From NCBI GenBank assembly GCA_029378245.1, contig JARKIF010000166.1:1-64000 (forward strand): DNA of 64,000 bases, read 5' to 3'. Below the pieces are notes generated by a model. The model was not told the DNA's origin and did no database searches. It was given only the letters and a program-made list of their open reading frames with translations. The position numbers and the translations under genes were made by a program. This DNA comes from Roridomyces roridus. Lineage: Eukaryota > Basidiomycota > Agaricomycetes > Agaricales > Mycenaceae. Positions 54,322 through 64,000 of the stretch are shown here, piece after piece. How positions within the stretch are numbered: position 1 is the stretch's first letter; each line of letters begins with the position of its first letter.

Positions 54322-55715
54322 CTCCGTGCTCGGTTGACACTACCGAGCAAAATTCTGTACATTAGGATTTGTTGTCTGTCGATGTAAGTATTTGATCGGT
54401 CTACGTTTTTCGTCTCGAATAGCTTCTTTCCTCCGCCTCTATCTTCGCTGGACATGACGTGTCTGCTGCCTCTACATCACCTCCCCGAGCGACCCAATGC
54501 AGTGGAATCGTCGATGCCTGATTCCTAGATGCCTTCTGTATCTTGCCAGCGGCAAATAATTCTCCGATGTTTGCGGCTCAGCTGCATTTTCCTATAGCAA
54601 GCCCACTCGTCCGACTTGCCTGTTTGAATGGAGTCGACCGAGCGACGAACGAGGATGGGCTGTGCATTCTGTGAAAACACAATTCTATTTCTGGAGAACC
54701 GACCAGAACTGACGAACTCGAGAAACTCGCCATCTGCCCTGGCACACCACTGGCGCTCAGAGCTCCCTATCGACAGAGAGGGCGTTGCAGGGATCGGTCT
54801 GGCGTGCAACATAGAAGAGCAGAGCAGAGCACGGAATGGATGGGAAGGTCACATCTCACAAAATCGTCTGTTCTCTACACCCACATCTCTACCCGAAAGC
54901 AATTCTACCTTTAACCACCACCACACGCTCCCATGTGCGCGACTTTTCATCTTGCCATCCTGTCGACTTTGCCTACCCGCGGCTTTCGTTCTAGCGATCC
55001 CGCCTGGTGAAATCAACACGGTTTTCGCTTAGTCTTTCGCGATCCCGTCCCGTTGTCTTTTTGGGCCTCGCGGGCCTGTCTTGCTAGCGGTTGTTGCTTG
55101 AGCAAGCAAGTATCGCGGCGCTATCTCGACGCAACGGCCGTCTCGCGGCCGCGTCCTGGTTACTTGACGCACCGAGTCAAGTCTCGGGGGGCACCGTGCT
55201 GCTATTCTCGACGCAGCGGTTGTCGATTGATTACGATGTGATTTTTCGTAGACCCTCTCACGATCCCGTCCGACATATCATCGCAGCACACCCACTACCG
55301 ACTTTGTTCTCCGAATCCAGTAAGCGCTTTCGTTTGCCACGGCAGACGCCTTTGCTATTACGCATCATCCCAGCATGTACACCGGCTGCCCACAGACGCT
55401 TCCGCCCCCGGGGCCCGTGCGACACTTTCACTTTCCGCAACCACCCCGGCATGACATTTTCATCCACTCTTGATGTGTATTTTCCTCATGGCAGCACGGC
55501 AAGGCTCCTTGCTTTCATCGGGTATACAGATGGTATTGGCGGCTTCAGTGGTAGTTTCAATTCCTCCGCCGCCATTCCCGCAAGTACTTTTTGGGGTGGT
55601 GCAACTAACCGCCTATCTCACCCAAGATTACTAGTGTGACTTTTCTGAGATTCGGGCGAAACGAGCACCGTCGTCAATATCTATTTGCTACAGTCGACAA
55701 TGTGCTACCCGCCAC
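54322..55715. other. Long region without a recognised gene
   Basis: Two plus-strand frames stand out: 54628-55032 (134 codons) and 55091-55639 (183 codons, beginning without ATG). Neither shows a domain I know, and both have skewed Ser/Arg/Pro composition typical of non-coding GC-rich DNA. There are no terminal repeats or reverse transcriptase motifs. A small unknown gene cannot be ruled out. Confidence 0.3.
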
Positions 55716-57436
55716 TCAAAAAGCCCTTCTCTGATCGATAGTCGAGCTCCTCGTCCTCCGGCCCTCTGACTCCGACCCCGAGTCGGAGCGGTCAAGTTTG
55801 TTGAGTTTCTGCAGTTGGGTCAGAAGTGCTACCGGCCACGTCCTTCCAAAGCAATTAAGAATGAATGCTCAGATCTCAGATAGAATGATCAAAACATACG
55901 TCGGATCAGTGCCGGGCTTCTCGGAGGTCCCATTGTCAGGGAAGCGTGCCCGATCCTTCCACCATTCGTTGGGCTCGGGCAAGTCCAATTGGGACTCGTT
56001 CAGGAATCCCAGCGCAAAGGCATGGAAAGCGAACGTTGCCAACAATATATCATCACCCCCGTATTCTCGTGACAGGAACAAGGTATCGCCTTTCTTGAAA
56101 AAGAAGATAATAACGGTGTAATTGGTGAGAGCGGCGAGATCCACGCCGTACTGACACATTTGGATCCACACCTTGAACAACGAAGATTAGAAAGACGATG
56201 GTGGCTATAAGCCGACAACGATACCTGTGTGATGATTTTGTCCGCTTTGCTGGACAAGGAACCGACACTATCATCGGAGTACGGCCATACAAACCGGATT
56301 GCGGACCCTGGCTCTACTTTGAATTTACCTGTGAGGTGTTCGAAGGTGGGAGCTTTGTTGGGGTGGGTCGTGTCGATGAAAGCTGCCTGGGTCTTGATTT
56401 CGATTGTAGCGTTTGGTTTCGTTTTCTTGGAGTGCGATTTCTCCGAGTGGAAACCGTGCAAATCCGAATCGTCCACCACGGGCAAATCCTCCAAGTCCAG
56501 ATCACCCTCCAAGCCCAAATCGTCCACCACGGGCAAATCCTCCAAGTGCAAATCGCCCGCCAAGCTCCAATCGTTCTCCAGGTCCGAATCATCCTCCATG
56601 TCTGAATCGTCCTCTTGTCCCTCCAGAGTTCCCCAGAGCGCCATATCGGGGACGGATTTGCCTTTTCCGCCGCCGGAGCAGGAGGTTATATTCGGTCGAC
56701 GACCTATTCTGGCGAAGGGGTCCGTGTCGGTAGAGTAAACGGCATGACAAGCAGCAAGGGCGGGTCGTAGGAAAACGTTGGCGACCCAATGTTCTGTATC
56801 CTTTTCACTGCGGATTCGGGTCGGGAGGAGGTGAGAAGTGGTCAGCGGATGCAGCGCAACCGCCCAGTCGCGCTGTTTCGTGTTGCTCGTATTGACAGTG
56901 ACGTTCGCTAGTCGCGTGCGCGCGGCGTCTAGGAGTGGTTTCATCATCGAGTGTGCGGGAACGATGCGCGCAAGTTCCTGTTCCATCGGGACCATCTTTC
57001 GAAGATTCTCTTTCGCGGGGACATTTCTGGTACTGGAAAGCGTTCCCCTCTTGTAGATCCGAGGGATGGAAGGCGGAACGATGGTCATCAAGTCGAGGAG
57101 CGTGAGATCACCAGAATCAGGCTCAGGTAGAGCATTCTGGATCGCTAGGGAGCGAGAGCTGCGCGTAATTGGCGAGGGTTCGATGGGGGAACGAAGGCGG
57201 GGCGTATGTGGGACAGATTTTGGGAGAAAAAACTGGTCAGGGTCGGCCGGAGCGACGCGAGCCTGAGTGCGAATACTCAAGGACGGCAAGGGGCGAGGTT
57301 TCACAGGAACGCGGGCTGACCCATTGTGAGGCAATGAAGAAACTGCTTGGTTAGCGGACTCACTTGGCCGAGGGGTGGGATCCGAATCATGAATCTGAGT
57401 GGCGCGAGGAGGGGTGTGCGGTGGCCGGTCGGCCAT
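55716..57436 (-). CDS. PD-(D/E)XK-like basidiomycete protein with acidic repeats
   Basis: Exons (minus) 57436-56225, 56171-55900 and 55842-55716 join in phase (536 residues); the first ATG in frame is 57436. The N-terminal 100 residues are Pro/Ser-rich. Near residue 255 is KSVPDMALWG and about 85 residues later TIEIKTQAAF; spacing and context fit the PD...(E)xK nuclease-fold core. Between them lie acidic imperfect repeats (LEDLPVVDD units). The last part (QMCQYGVDLAALTNYTVIIF, FFKKGDTLFLSREY) matches an extension found in many Agaricomycete proteins of this type, some linked to FunK1-like kinases. Whether it cuts nucleic acid is unknown. The first intron (56172-56224) interrupts the strand after the nuclease-like core. 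Confidence 0.6.
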
Positions 57437-57848
57437 TGCAGAGGGTAGAGGGCGGGTCTGGGAGCTGGGAGAGACGAGCACAGAACAATGGGACGGGACG
57501 AAGGTTCACAAAGGAGCCCTCAGTTGTAACTTGTCTACCTTGTTGCAGAAGACAAAGAACCACACTCAGCCGTCGATTTCTTATACTTACCGTGCGCATC
57601 TCGCCTTCTATGCTTCCAATATTTTGTCTACCCCCCCCCCTCCCCCCGTGTTCATGGCTTCTGAATCTGTCTATGTGTTTTCTATAATATTTGGAGGGCA
57701 TTCACCGGGTCTTAGTACAAGACAAAGATCAACCCTACAAAACAGCCATAAGTATGAAATGTTCGAAGGGATTCAACTCGTCGATGGGTGCTCGCTCCGC
57801 CTCTTCCGCCTCGTCACGTGAAACCAAAGTGCTTCGCTGCGCTCGCAA
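57437..57848. other. Intergenic gap with a C-rich tract
   Basis: About 410 bp between the start of the PD-(D/E)XK-like gene (minus) and the stop of the gamma-tubulin complex gene (minus). It contains a C-rich tract near 57631-57648 (ten C, T, seven C). No gene is seen. Confidence 0.45.
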
Positions 57849-60431
57849 TTATATCGTCGTCCACCATTCAGACAATGAATCCGACAAATGGGAAACAGCC
57901 TGTATACCGCCCGTCATCCGAGGCCCACTCGTCAACGTCGCCGTCACAGGAGCTGCAGGCAAAGGCCCCTTGTCTACAATTGCTTTCAAGTTGCGAGTCT
58001 GAATTTAACCACGTCAATACCAAGCCCTTCTTTGGTAAATAGATAAGGGAACTTACAAACGCGCCCATCCTCCCCCGAAACCTGCCCGCAAGGTCCTCAA
58101 GCATAAGCGCAGCCTCATACTCCTGCAGCCTCCCCGTCTTGACATCCCCCACAAGCACAGCGAATTCGAGCACGAGCTCAAGCGCCTGCCGAAGTAGGTC
58201 GCCCGCTCCACGTTGGGCTGTGCGGAGCAGACACGCAGCGAGCACGTCGTCCATGAGCGCTGCGTGCGCTTTAGCGAGGGCAAAGACGTCTGGGAATACA
58301 GGCGTCTGATCTTCCTGGTCTTGATCTAGCTGCGCCAGGAACGGGTTCACGTTCCCGCCAATGGCTGTATCGAAAACGTAACTTGACAAGATCGAAACGA
58401 AAGAGTGGGCTATGAACCGCAGATGTAGCAGTCGCTTGTTGGCCGCAACGAGGGTCGGAAACAGAGGTCGCGATGTGGATCTGCACATGCGGAAGACAGA
58501 AGCGAGTGCGTGCTCCACTGCGCGCCATAATTAACAACAGCAGGTTTGAGGGAGAAAAAAACTACCTCGCATGATTCGCAAAAGATGGGTGAACATTCGC
58601 TGGTACTTGGAAAGAATTTCCGGCGTTATTAGGATATCCAGCGGATGAGGCGGCTTGTAGTCCATATACAGAAAGTCCAGCGCTCTAGGCAATGGTTAAT
58701 TGGTGCGTTGGATAATCGAAGGAGACCTTACTCGATCGCTAAGACAGGTCAGCAAAGACACAACCCAAGAAAAAGCACCACTCACAAAGCGGATTCAACC
58801 ACTGGTCATGCCCCGGCCCCGTCGGTAAATCGCGAATCGCAAACCCAAGCCTCCGCTCCGCCTCTACCCAAAACGTTCCCCTCCGCGACGAAGAATCTTC
58901 TAGCTGCTCCCCATTCACATCAAACGAATCGACAATCACTGTCCGCAAGAAGAAGCTCAAATCCGCCCCTACCGGTGGCCACGTGTCGCGCTCAAGGAGC
59001 GCCCATGACAACCCAACAGGCCACCGCTGCATCGGGGCTTGTTTTATAGGCGCCTTGCGACGCAGCGAGCGGAGTGAGGTGGGCACCGGCTCATCAGGGT
59101 CATAACCTTGCGAATCGGAAAACAAGGCCGCGGCGAGTCGAGATTTGAAGGCCGGAGAGGCGAGAAGCGGATAAGAGTCTAGCAATTCCATGTGTGGTTT
59201 GAACTGCAGGGGTGCGTCCGGGGAGAGGAAAAGAGATAGCAGCGTGCGAGAGAGCGTTGATGCGTGCTGGAGGAGAGGCTCGAAGACGAGCGATGTCAGG
59301 TGTTGGAGGTTCGGTGTGATTGGGGGAAGTGAGGGAGGAAACGTGTCGATAAAATCCTGAAGGACAGAACTCGGAGTAGGAGCATGCTTGTGGTCGAGGA
59401 TGGAGTGCCCAAAATGACTCCCTGGCTCCAAATCAAAGATCCGGAACTGAGCCAACCCAGGCTCGCTATCACGAGAGGTGGGTGGACTGATGATATGTTC
59501 TTGAACGACTGGAGCAACACCCCTGCCATTCCAAGCAGCTTCGATACGATCCCAGGACCAAAACCATTCGATGACCCGCCGAACGGAGGGTGCGCGCAAA
59601 AGCGGATGGTCTGGCTCCGCTGCCCGTAAAAGCACTAGGGATTTTTGGGCGCCAGGGAGTATATCAACCAGTTTTGGGGGAAAGAAGGTCGGAAACGAAT
59701 CCTCGATCCTATCGAATTCATCCCGCTCCTCGATCCCGTCGTCCGAAACATCAATCGCGTATTGGTCGTTGTGTTCTCCGACAACACGCGATGACCGCCT
59801 TGGAGTTGAATCGCCACTGAATCCAACTAAATGGGACAGTTCTTGAAAGTACTCGCGTGATGTGTTTGACAAGATGAAGGCAAGGATGGCGGTAACCATT
59901 TGCGAAGCTTGACGTTCGATGTGAGAGTGAAGGTGGTCATACAAAAGGGAGAGGAGATTGACCGATGTGTGGTCCAGAGCGAGGTAATTATGCGGTGGAT
60001 TGTCTTGGCCCTGCGAGTACTTTCAGCGGGAAAGTAGCGGAATGAAGTAAACATACGCGGTCAGTTAACGCGGCGAGCGCAGTTAGAACATCTTCATATT
60101 TCTCATACTGGATCCACACTTTGGAGAGCGTTACATCATTCTGCGGAGAACTCTGCGCCAGTTGCTCCCGAAGGAAGATAATGACCGTCGACAAAGCATG
60201 CGTGAATGCATGAACAGTTGGCCCCGACCTAATCCGCGATGAGTTTCGCAAAAAACGAACGGAACAGACTTTTCACTTTGAACGCAGAGAAGTAACGAGG
60301 ATTTCCAACCGTCGCAGCAATGTTCCTATGGTCAGGAAGCGTGTGATGAAGCTGCAACTGGCATGAGAACCAGTAGAGCAAGCTAGAAAGAAATAACCTG
60401 GCACTAACGACCTCGTCCTTGTCGTCAATGA
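57844..60431. repeat. Segmental duplication, copy 2 (2.59 kb, direct)
   Basis: This is the parental copy of the duplicated segment, judged so because it lies within a complete gene, whereas copy 1 is cut at GTCGTCAATG in exon 2. The two copies are separated by about 4.8 kb that contains the APH-like and PD-(D/E)XK-like genes. Confidence 0.85.
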
Positions 60432-61046
60432 GCAAAACACCCTTCCCTCCCTTCTCAGCGACAAGTTGGACAAAGGTTTCCGAATCAGGGTCCCAGATGT
60501 GCAGCGGAGAAGATATTCCCAGCACCGTCATCTTGAGCGCGTCGAGCAGCTCCTGCTGCGTCACATACTTGAACTCGGTGTGCGAGTCATTTATTGGTGG
60601 TTGAAGGCTTACTGGACCTATTAGCAAATATATCTCCCAGCTGCAATAGCTCACTAATATCGCGCTGCAGCGAACACCAAATTTTCCTGCTCGGAGATGA
60701 ATGCACTCGGCTGCGGACGGCCCGGGTAGTTGGGTCGCAAAGCATCCCAGGAGAGTAATTCCGAGGATTTTACGCCGACCTTGAGCGCGTCTGTCCATAT
60801 AGAATCGCTCAATTTGGGAGGGGGATCGAATGCGAGTGACGCCAGCTCAGCTGGGAGCGTTAATCGCGAGGGAATGGGCGCAGGCGCGGTCGGGGTGTGC
60901 AGCTTCAGGGTGTCCATGATTGGATTCTGCGGCTTGTCGAGCATTTGCGGTATAAAGAAACGCGGCCTGAGTTCAGGGAGCACGGGCTGAGACGCTGGGT
61001 GGTCGAATTCATCTTGAAAAGTAGGAAGATGGAAAATGGACATCAT
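57849..61046 (-). CDS. Gamma-tubulin complex component (GCP5/GCP6-like)
   Basis: Nine exons (minus) join in phase to 936 residues: 61046-60655, 60607-60398, 60351-60277, 60228-60057, 60010-58786, 58738-58732 (7 nt), 58684-58566, 58517-58057 and 57998-57849. The Spc97/Spc98 fold is seen in SFITRFLTIGTLLRRLEILV (grip 1) and, for the C-terminal gamma-tubulin-binding domain, in ALDFLYMDYKPPHPLDILIT, KYQRMFTHLLRIMRVEHAL and RFIAHSFVSILSSYVFD. A long acidic and Pro-rich middle favours GCP5 or GCP6 over GCP2/3. These subunits shape the gamma-tubulin ring that nucleates microtubules at spindle pole bodies. Exon 6 has only 7 nt but is required for phase and is kept in the duplicate. The start overlaps the gluconokinase stop. 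Confidence 0.9.
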
Positions 61047-61684
61047 GGTAAAGACGACGCGTTGTTTGTCCCAGTCAATCCCTCTATCGCCTTCTCCACC
61101 TGCACGGCCGTCGCATCTTCCAGGGACACGACCACCACACCCGGCTCGTCCCGAGGATCCTCCAAAGTCTTCAACTGACTGTCCAGCATAGTCGCCTTCA
61201 TGAAATGTCCACTCCGTTTCGTCATCCGGTCCATCAACACCTCGCGTGTCCCTTCAATAAACACGAAATAAGTGCGAATCGCGCCTCCCCCGCGTAAAAC
61301 GTCCCGGTACTCCTTCTTGAGCGCCGAACACGCAATGACCACCCCGGGCGCTCCTTTGAAACCGCTTGCAACTCCATCGGCCTCACCCTGTTCCCGACGG
61401 CCCATTTCAATTTGTCTTTCCGCGGTTATGCGTTCGGCCGTATTCCGAATCGTCCTTAGCCACGGTTCACGGTCGGCGTCTGTCAACGGCTGACCAGCCG
61501 CCATCTTGTCTACATTCGAGCGCGGGTGAAGATCGTCGCCGTCGACATATGGGAATTCGAGGGCTTCCGCGAGTGCTGCCCCGAGAGTCGATTTACCCGT
61601 CCCAGAAACGCCCTGTTCTCATTCGGTTGACTATAGACGCAGCGAGCGAGTTCGTACCATTACGACGATGAAAACAGGGTCCAT
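61043..61684 (-). CDS. Gluconokinase
   Basis: Exons (minus) 61684-61658 and 61612-61043 join in phase (198 residues, a normal length for the GntK family). The P-loop GVSGTGKST directly follows the 45-nt intron. Other motifs are VDGDDLHPRSNVDKMAAGQP, LTDADREPWL, CSALKKEYRDVLRG, GHFMKATMLDSQLKTLEDP and the terminal VEKAIEGL. The enzyme phosphorylates D-gluconate with ATP to 6-phosphogluconate, feeding the pentose phosphate pathway in the cytosol. Its stop codon TGA overlaps the ATG of the gamma-tubulin complex gene on the same strand (ATGA), so the downstream gene has no separate 5' UTR space. Confidence 0.95.
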
Positions 61685-61978
61685 GGAGGAGTGGGAGCAA
61701 AGTGGGAGACGGGCAAAGGATAAAGTGCATTTCGAGATTTCAAGCACCGGGCCGATCCCCCGATTCCCGATCGAGCCAAAGTCAATTGGTCATTTTGCTT
61801 TTACAACAGGTGTGGTAGATTAAGCAAAAGAAGGGAGCTGTAAGGCTCAAGTAAAAGATGTGCTAGAGTAGAGCAGATGCCCATAACATTAGTATTACGG
61901 ATCAGTGTGTGTTTTCCAAAAGGTGCCCAGTGGTAAAGAGAGTAGGAATGCTACATATAATAAGTCAATGGTACAGTG

Positions 61979-63820
61979 TCAAGTTTCGTTTTGCTGCGCC
62001 ATGGCACTCGTCGACGTGGGCGACTGAGCGACCATCATATAAGGCGGCGGCGCCTCAAACGACTGCGCCGTCCCCAGATTCGCATTCTCCCACGAATAGC
62101 TCCAGAGCTCTTGTGGTGGGTCCTTGCGCTGCAATGGCTGCGGCAAGGGTGGTGGTGGCGGCACCGCTGCTGATGTCGACATGGGGGGCATGGGTAATGA
62201 GCGTTGGCTGTATGAGCCTCGCCGCGGGGACGGCATGGATTGCTCTGGCGGTGGCGTGGGCAGCTGCCGCCGGAACTTCATGGATTGCGACCGTGAAAGC
62301 GAGCGCAACGGTGTTAGAGGCGGCAGTTCGGATAATGGTGATGGTGCGGCCGAGGAGGAGGGGCCTGCGACCATGACCAATGGCGATGACGGACGTCGCC
62401 CATAATACGTTGAGCTCGCATCCCAGTCGGATGGTGCTGAGGAAATGGATCGATGGGCGTCGGAAACAGGTGTCGGTGGAGTCGGAAGTTCTTTCGGAGT
62501 CCGTGGCCGCGCTGAACTTGGACGGCTCGACGAAGCATACTGCGTGGGGATTGGCGGGACGGGCGGTATGCTAGGCTCCAGCACAGAAACAGAGTCGGAG
62601 GAATAAACACGGGCGAGTGGCGATGTTGACACACTGTAAGATGTGTCATACGGTTCCCGCTGCTCGTGCCATGTCTCCTGATCGCCGTCGCCATCGTCGT
62701 CATCTTCAGACTCCCATAGCGAGGCCGCGGGGCTGGCCAGCGATGGATAAATAGGGTCGCCGTAGATGATTTTGGCCATCTGTTTCATCGAAGTCGGCGT
62801 TGGAGTACTGAGGTCAGTGGTGGAGGCCGCCCGCGAGTTGGGATACCGCTTGGGAAAAATCGGCTCCCCGTACAGGATTTTCCGCCACTGCGACGCAGAC
62901 GCAGGCGCGGATGAAGGTCCGTCGCGGTCAAAAACGGACGATGCTGAAGTGCTCGAGGAAGCGACGCGCCTCGGGGAACGCTCGTCGTCTTCGCCCTGGT
63001 ACTTTTTCACAAGCATCCAGTCTTGGACATCTGTAACCAGGAGCATCGCGGTGACGATTAGGTAGTCCATGAGGACGAAGGACACCCCGTTGTGTGTGAG
63101 CACCGGCTGGGCGTTGTATTTGCTATGAAGGGTTTCGAACACCTTTATTCGCGGTGGAATACCCTCGACCGCTGGGTGGAATGTTGCAATGGGTCCTTTG
63201 ACGGTCGAAGTGGTACACTAGTGGATGATTGACATCAGCGGGTCGTGCAATGCAATACGCGACGACACTCACCCAGTACACGCTGCCCACTCGCTTCCAT
63301 TTGAGACTGTGAGGGAAGTTGGGGATGTGGAACCTGGGCGGCGAACTGGACACCTAATTTAGCACAATTGGCGGGCATACCGGGTGACATACCTGAGCAT
63401 CGTGCCCGGCTTCAAGACCGCGTCTCCTGTTTGCCAGCGGCCATCGCTCATCTGGACGAGGACACCGAGAGTCTCCTTCGTCTTGCCCTTGGTCGGGATG
63501 CGCTGGGGCCATTTGATTTCGGCAGTCTTGGTCAGGCCGTCCCAAGGATCGGAGCGAAACACGCTCGTGGAAGTGTGCAATGTGCGGACGGTGTAGAGGG
63601 GATTAATGGAGGCGTCGTCTTTGATTACAGAGTCGAGAAAAGACTGGGAGGATAGTTTCAAGGTGACCAGGACGGATTTGGGCTGGGATATGTCGTCACC
63701 GACCGTCTCTGAACGACGGAGACGGGGCAGCACCGCTGAGAAGGCTGAGGACCTGGGTGTGGGCGGCACGTCCGAGCCTCTTCGCTCTGAGCGGATGGAG
63801 CGACTCGAGCTCGAGGACAT
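61979..63820 (-). CDS. DUF6593-like basidiomycete protein with Pro-rich tail
   Basis: Exons (minus) 63820-63393, 63345-63273 and 63217-61979 join in phase (579 residues). The start was moved to the first ATG in frame (63820). The N-terminal 220 residues form a beta-rich module: NPLYTVRTLHTSTSVFR, DPWDGLTKTAEIKWP, LKWKRVGSVYWCTTSTVKG and PPRIKVFETLHSK. It is followed by one moderately hydrophobic stretch (SFVLMDYLIVTAMLLVTDV). This resembles the DUF6593 family of Agaricomycetes. The remaining 340 residues are Ser/Pro-rich with two similar YG(E/D)PI(F/Y)P motifs and poly-Pro near the end. No function is known. Confidence 0.75.
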
Positions 63821-64000
63821 GGCGGTCGGGGAAAGGACAAGGAAGATCAAACTCAGGCCTACTCAGGCGGTGTCATATGGGGACAGTCCTGTCAAGCAGT
63901 GTCCCCATTAGCATGCGTTGATATCTCCAGCCACCACGGCACTCGATAGCGTACTATGTGCCCACCTAATAAATTCGGGTAAAGGGAGGGTGAAAGAAGC
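63821..64000. other. Upstream flank, nothing recognised
   Basis: The last 180 bp lie upstream of the DUF6593-like gene start on the minus strand and should contain its promoter. No other feature is seen before the window ends. Confidence 0.4.

Noticed and set aside
55091..55639. 183-codon plus-strand frame
   Set aside because: No ATG start, no domain, and composition typical of non-coding GC-rich DNA; mentioned only in the gap entry.
57437..57481. Longer start for the PD-(D/E)XK-like protein
   Set aside because: The extension begins with GTG and adds no recognisable sequence; ATG 57436 is preferred.
1..64000. CRISPR arrays, bacterial operons, rRNA genes, LTR retrotransposons
   Set aside because: No regularly spaced identical repeats, no rRNA signatures, no long terminal repeats and no reverse transcriptase motifs were seen.

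Overview
The window looks like nuclear DNA from a filamentous basidiomycete, most likely an Agaricomycete. Genes carry many introns of about 45-55 nt with GT(A/G)(A/C)GT donors. Several families are typical of mushroom-forming fungi: subtilase, GH128, DUF6593-like, HeLo/MLKL-like four-helix domain, and BTB plus HicA-like. Proteins such as Vps53, App1, the gamma-tubulin complex component and Rpr2 match fungal orthologues. I rebuilt exon structures by hand from splice sites, reading phase and family conservation. Most multi-exon models close with consistent phases.

Layout. Bases 1-3447 are gene-poor and hold an intron-containing tRNA-Val(AAC) and a truncated copy of its 5' half. From 3448 to 9040 lie a DODA-type extradiol dioxygenase, a composite repeat carrying a decayed alcohol dehydrogenase fragment, the intact alcohol dehydrogenase with a repeat-rich TATA promoter, and an unclassified gene. 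From 9246 to 14746 (minus strand) lie an NmrA/SDR-like oxidoreductase with a decayed paralogue fragment, a Gyp1/TBC1D22-type Rab GAP, and a Zn2Cys6 regulator. From 15968 to 25573 lie a GH128 glucanase, a polytopic membrane protein, a low-complexity Ser-rich protein, App1 phosphatidate phosphatase, an MBIP-like protein and, head to head with it, the RNase P subunit Rpr2. Bases 25721-27457 hold the second copy of the composite repeat, interrupted by a 925-bp inverted-repeat DNA element. From 27492 to 44172 lie a secreted subtilase, a MoxR-like protein, a single-pass membrane protein with a long tail, Vps53, a broken aldo/keto reductase and a second Zn2Cys6 regulator. From 45122 onward is an accessory stretch: a homeodomain/MLKL-like fusion, direct repeats, a scrambled NDR-kinase pseudogene and a BTB/HicA-like protein. 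Next come a 2.57-kb segmental duplication of a gamma-tubulin complex gene, an APH-like kinase and a PD-(D/E)XK-like protein. The window ends with the intact gamma-tubulin complex gene, gluconokinase and a DUF6593-like protein.

How the parts relate. Housekeeping functions (Golgi tethering by Vps53, Rab GAP, RNase P, microtubule nucleation, gluconate catabolism) are interspersed with fast-evolving material; there is no biosynthetic cluster. The points most worth following are: (1) a homeodomain cut inside helix 3 and joined to an MLKL-like four-helix domain; (2) an inverted-repeat element with a 5-bp target duplication and its empty site preserved in the other copy of the host repeat; (3) a composite repeat that carries exon 1 of the neighbouring alcohol dehydrogenase; (4) same-strand ATGA overlap of gluconokinase and the gamma-tubulin complex gene; and (5) a 5'-truncated but in-frame duplicate of that gamma-tubulin complex gene, both copies sharing a 7-nt micro-exon.
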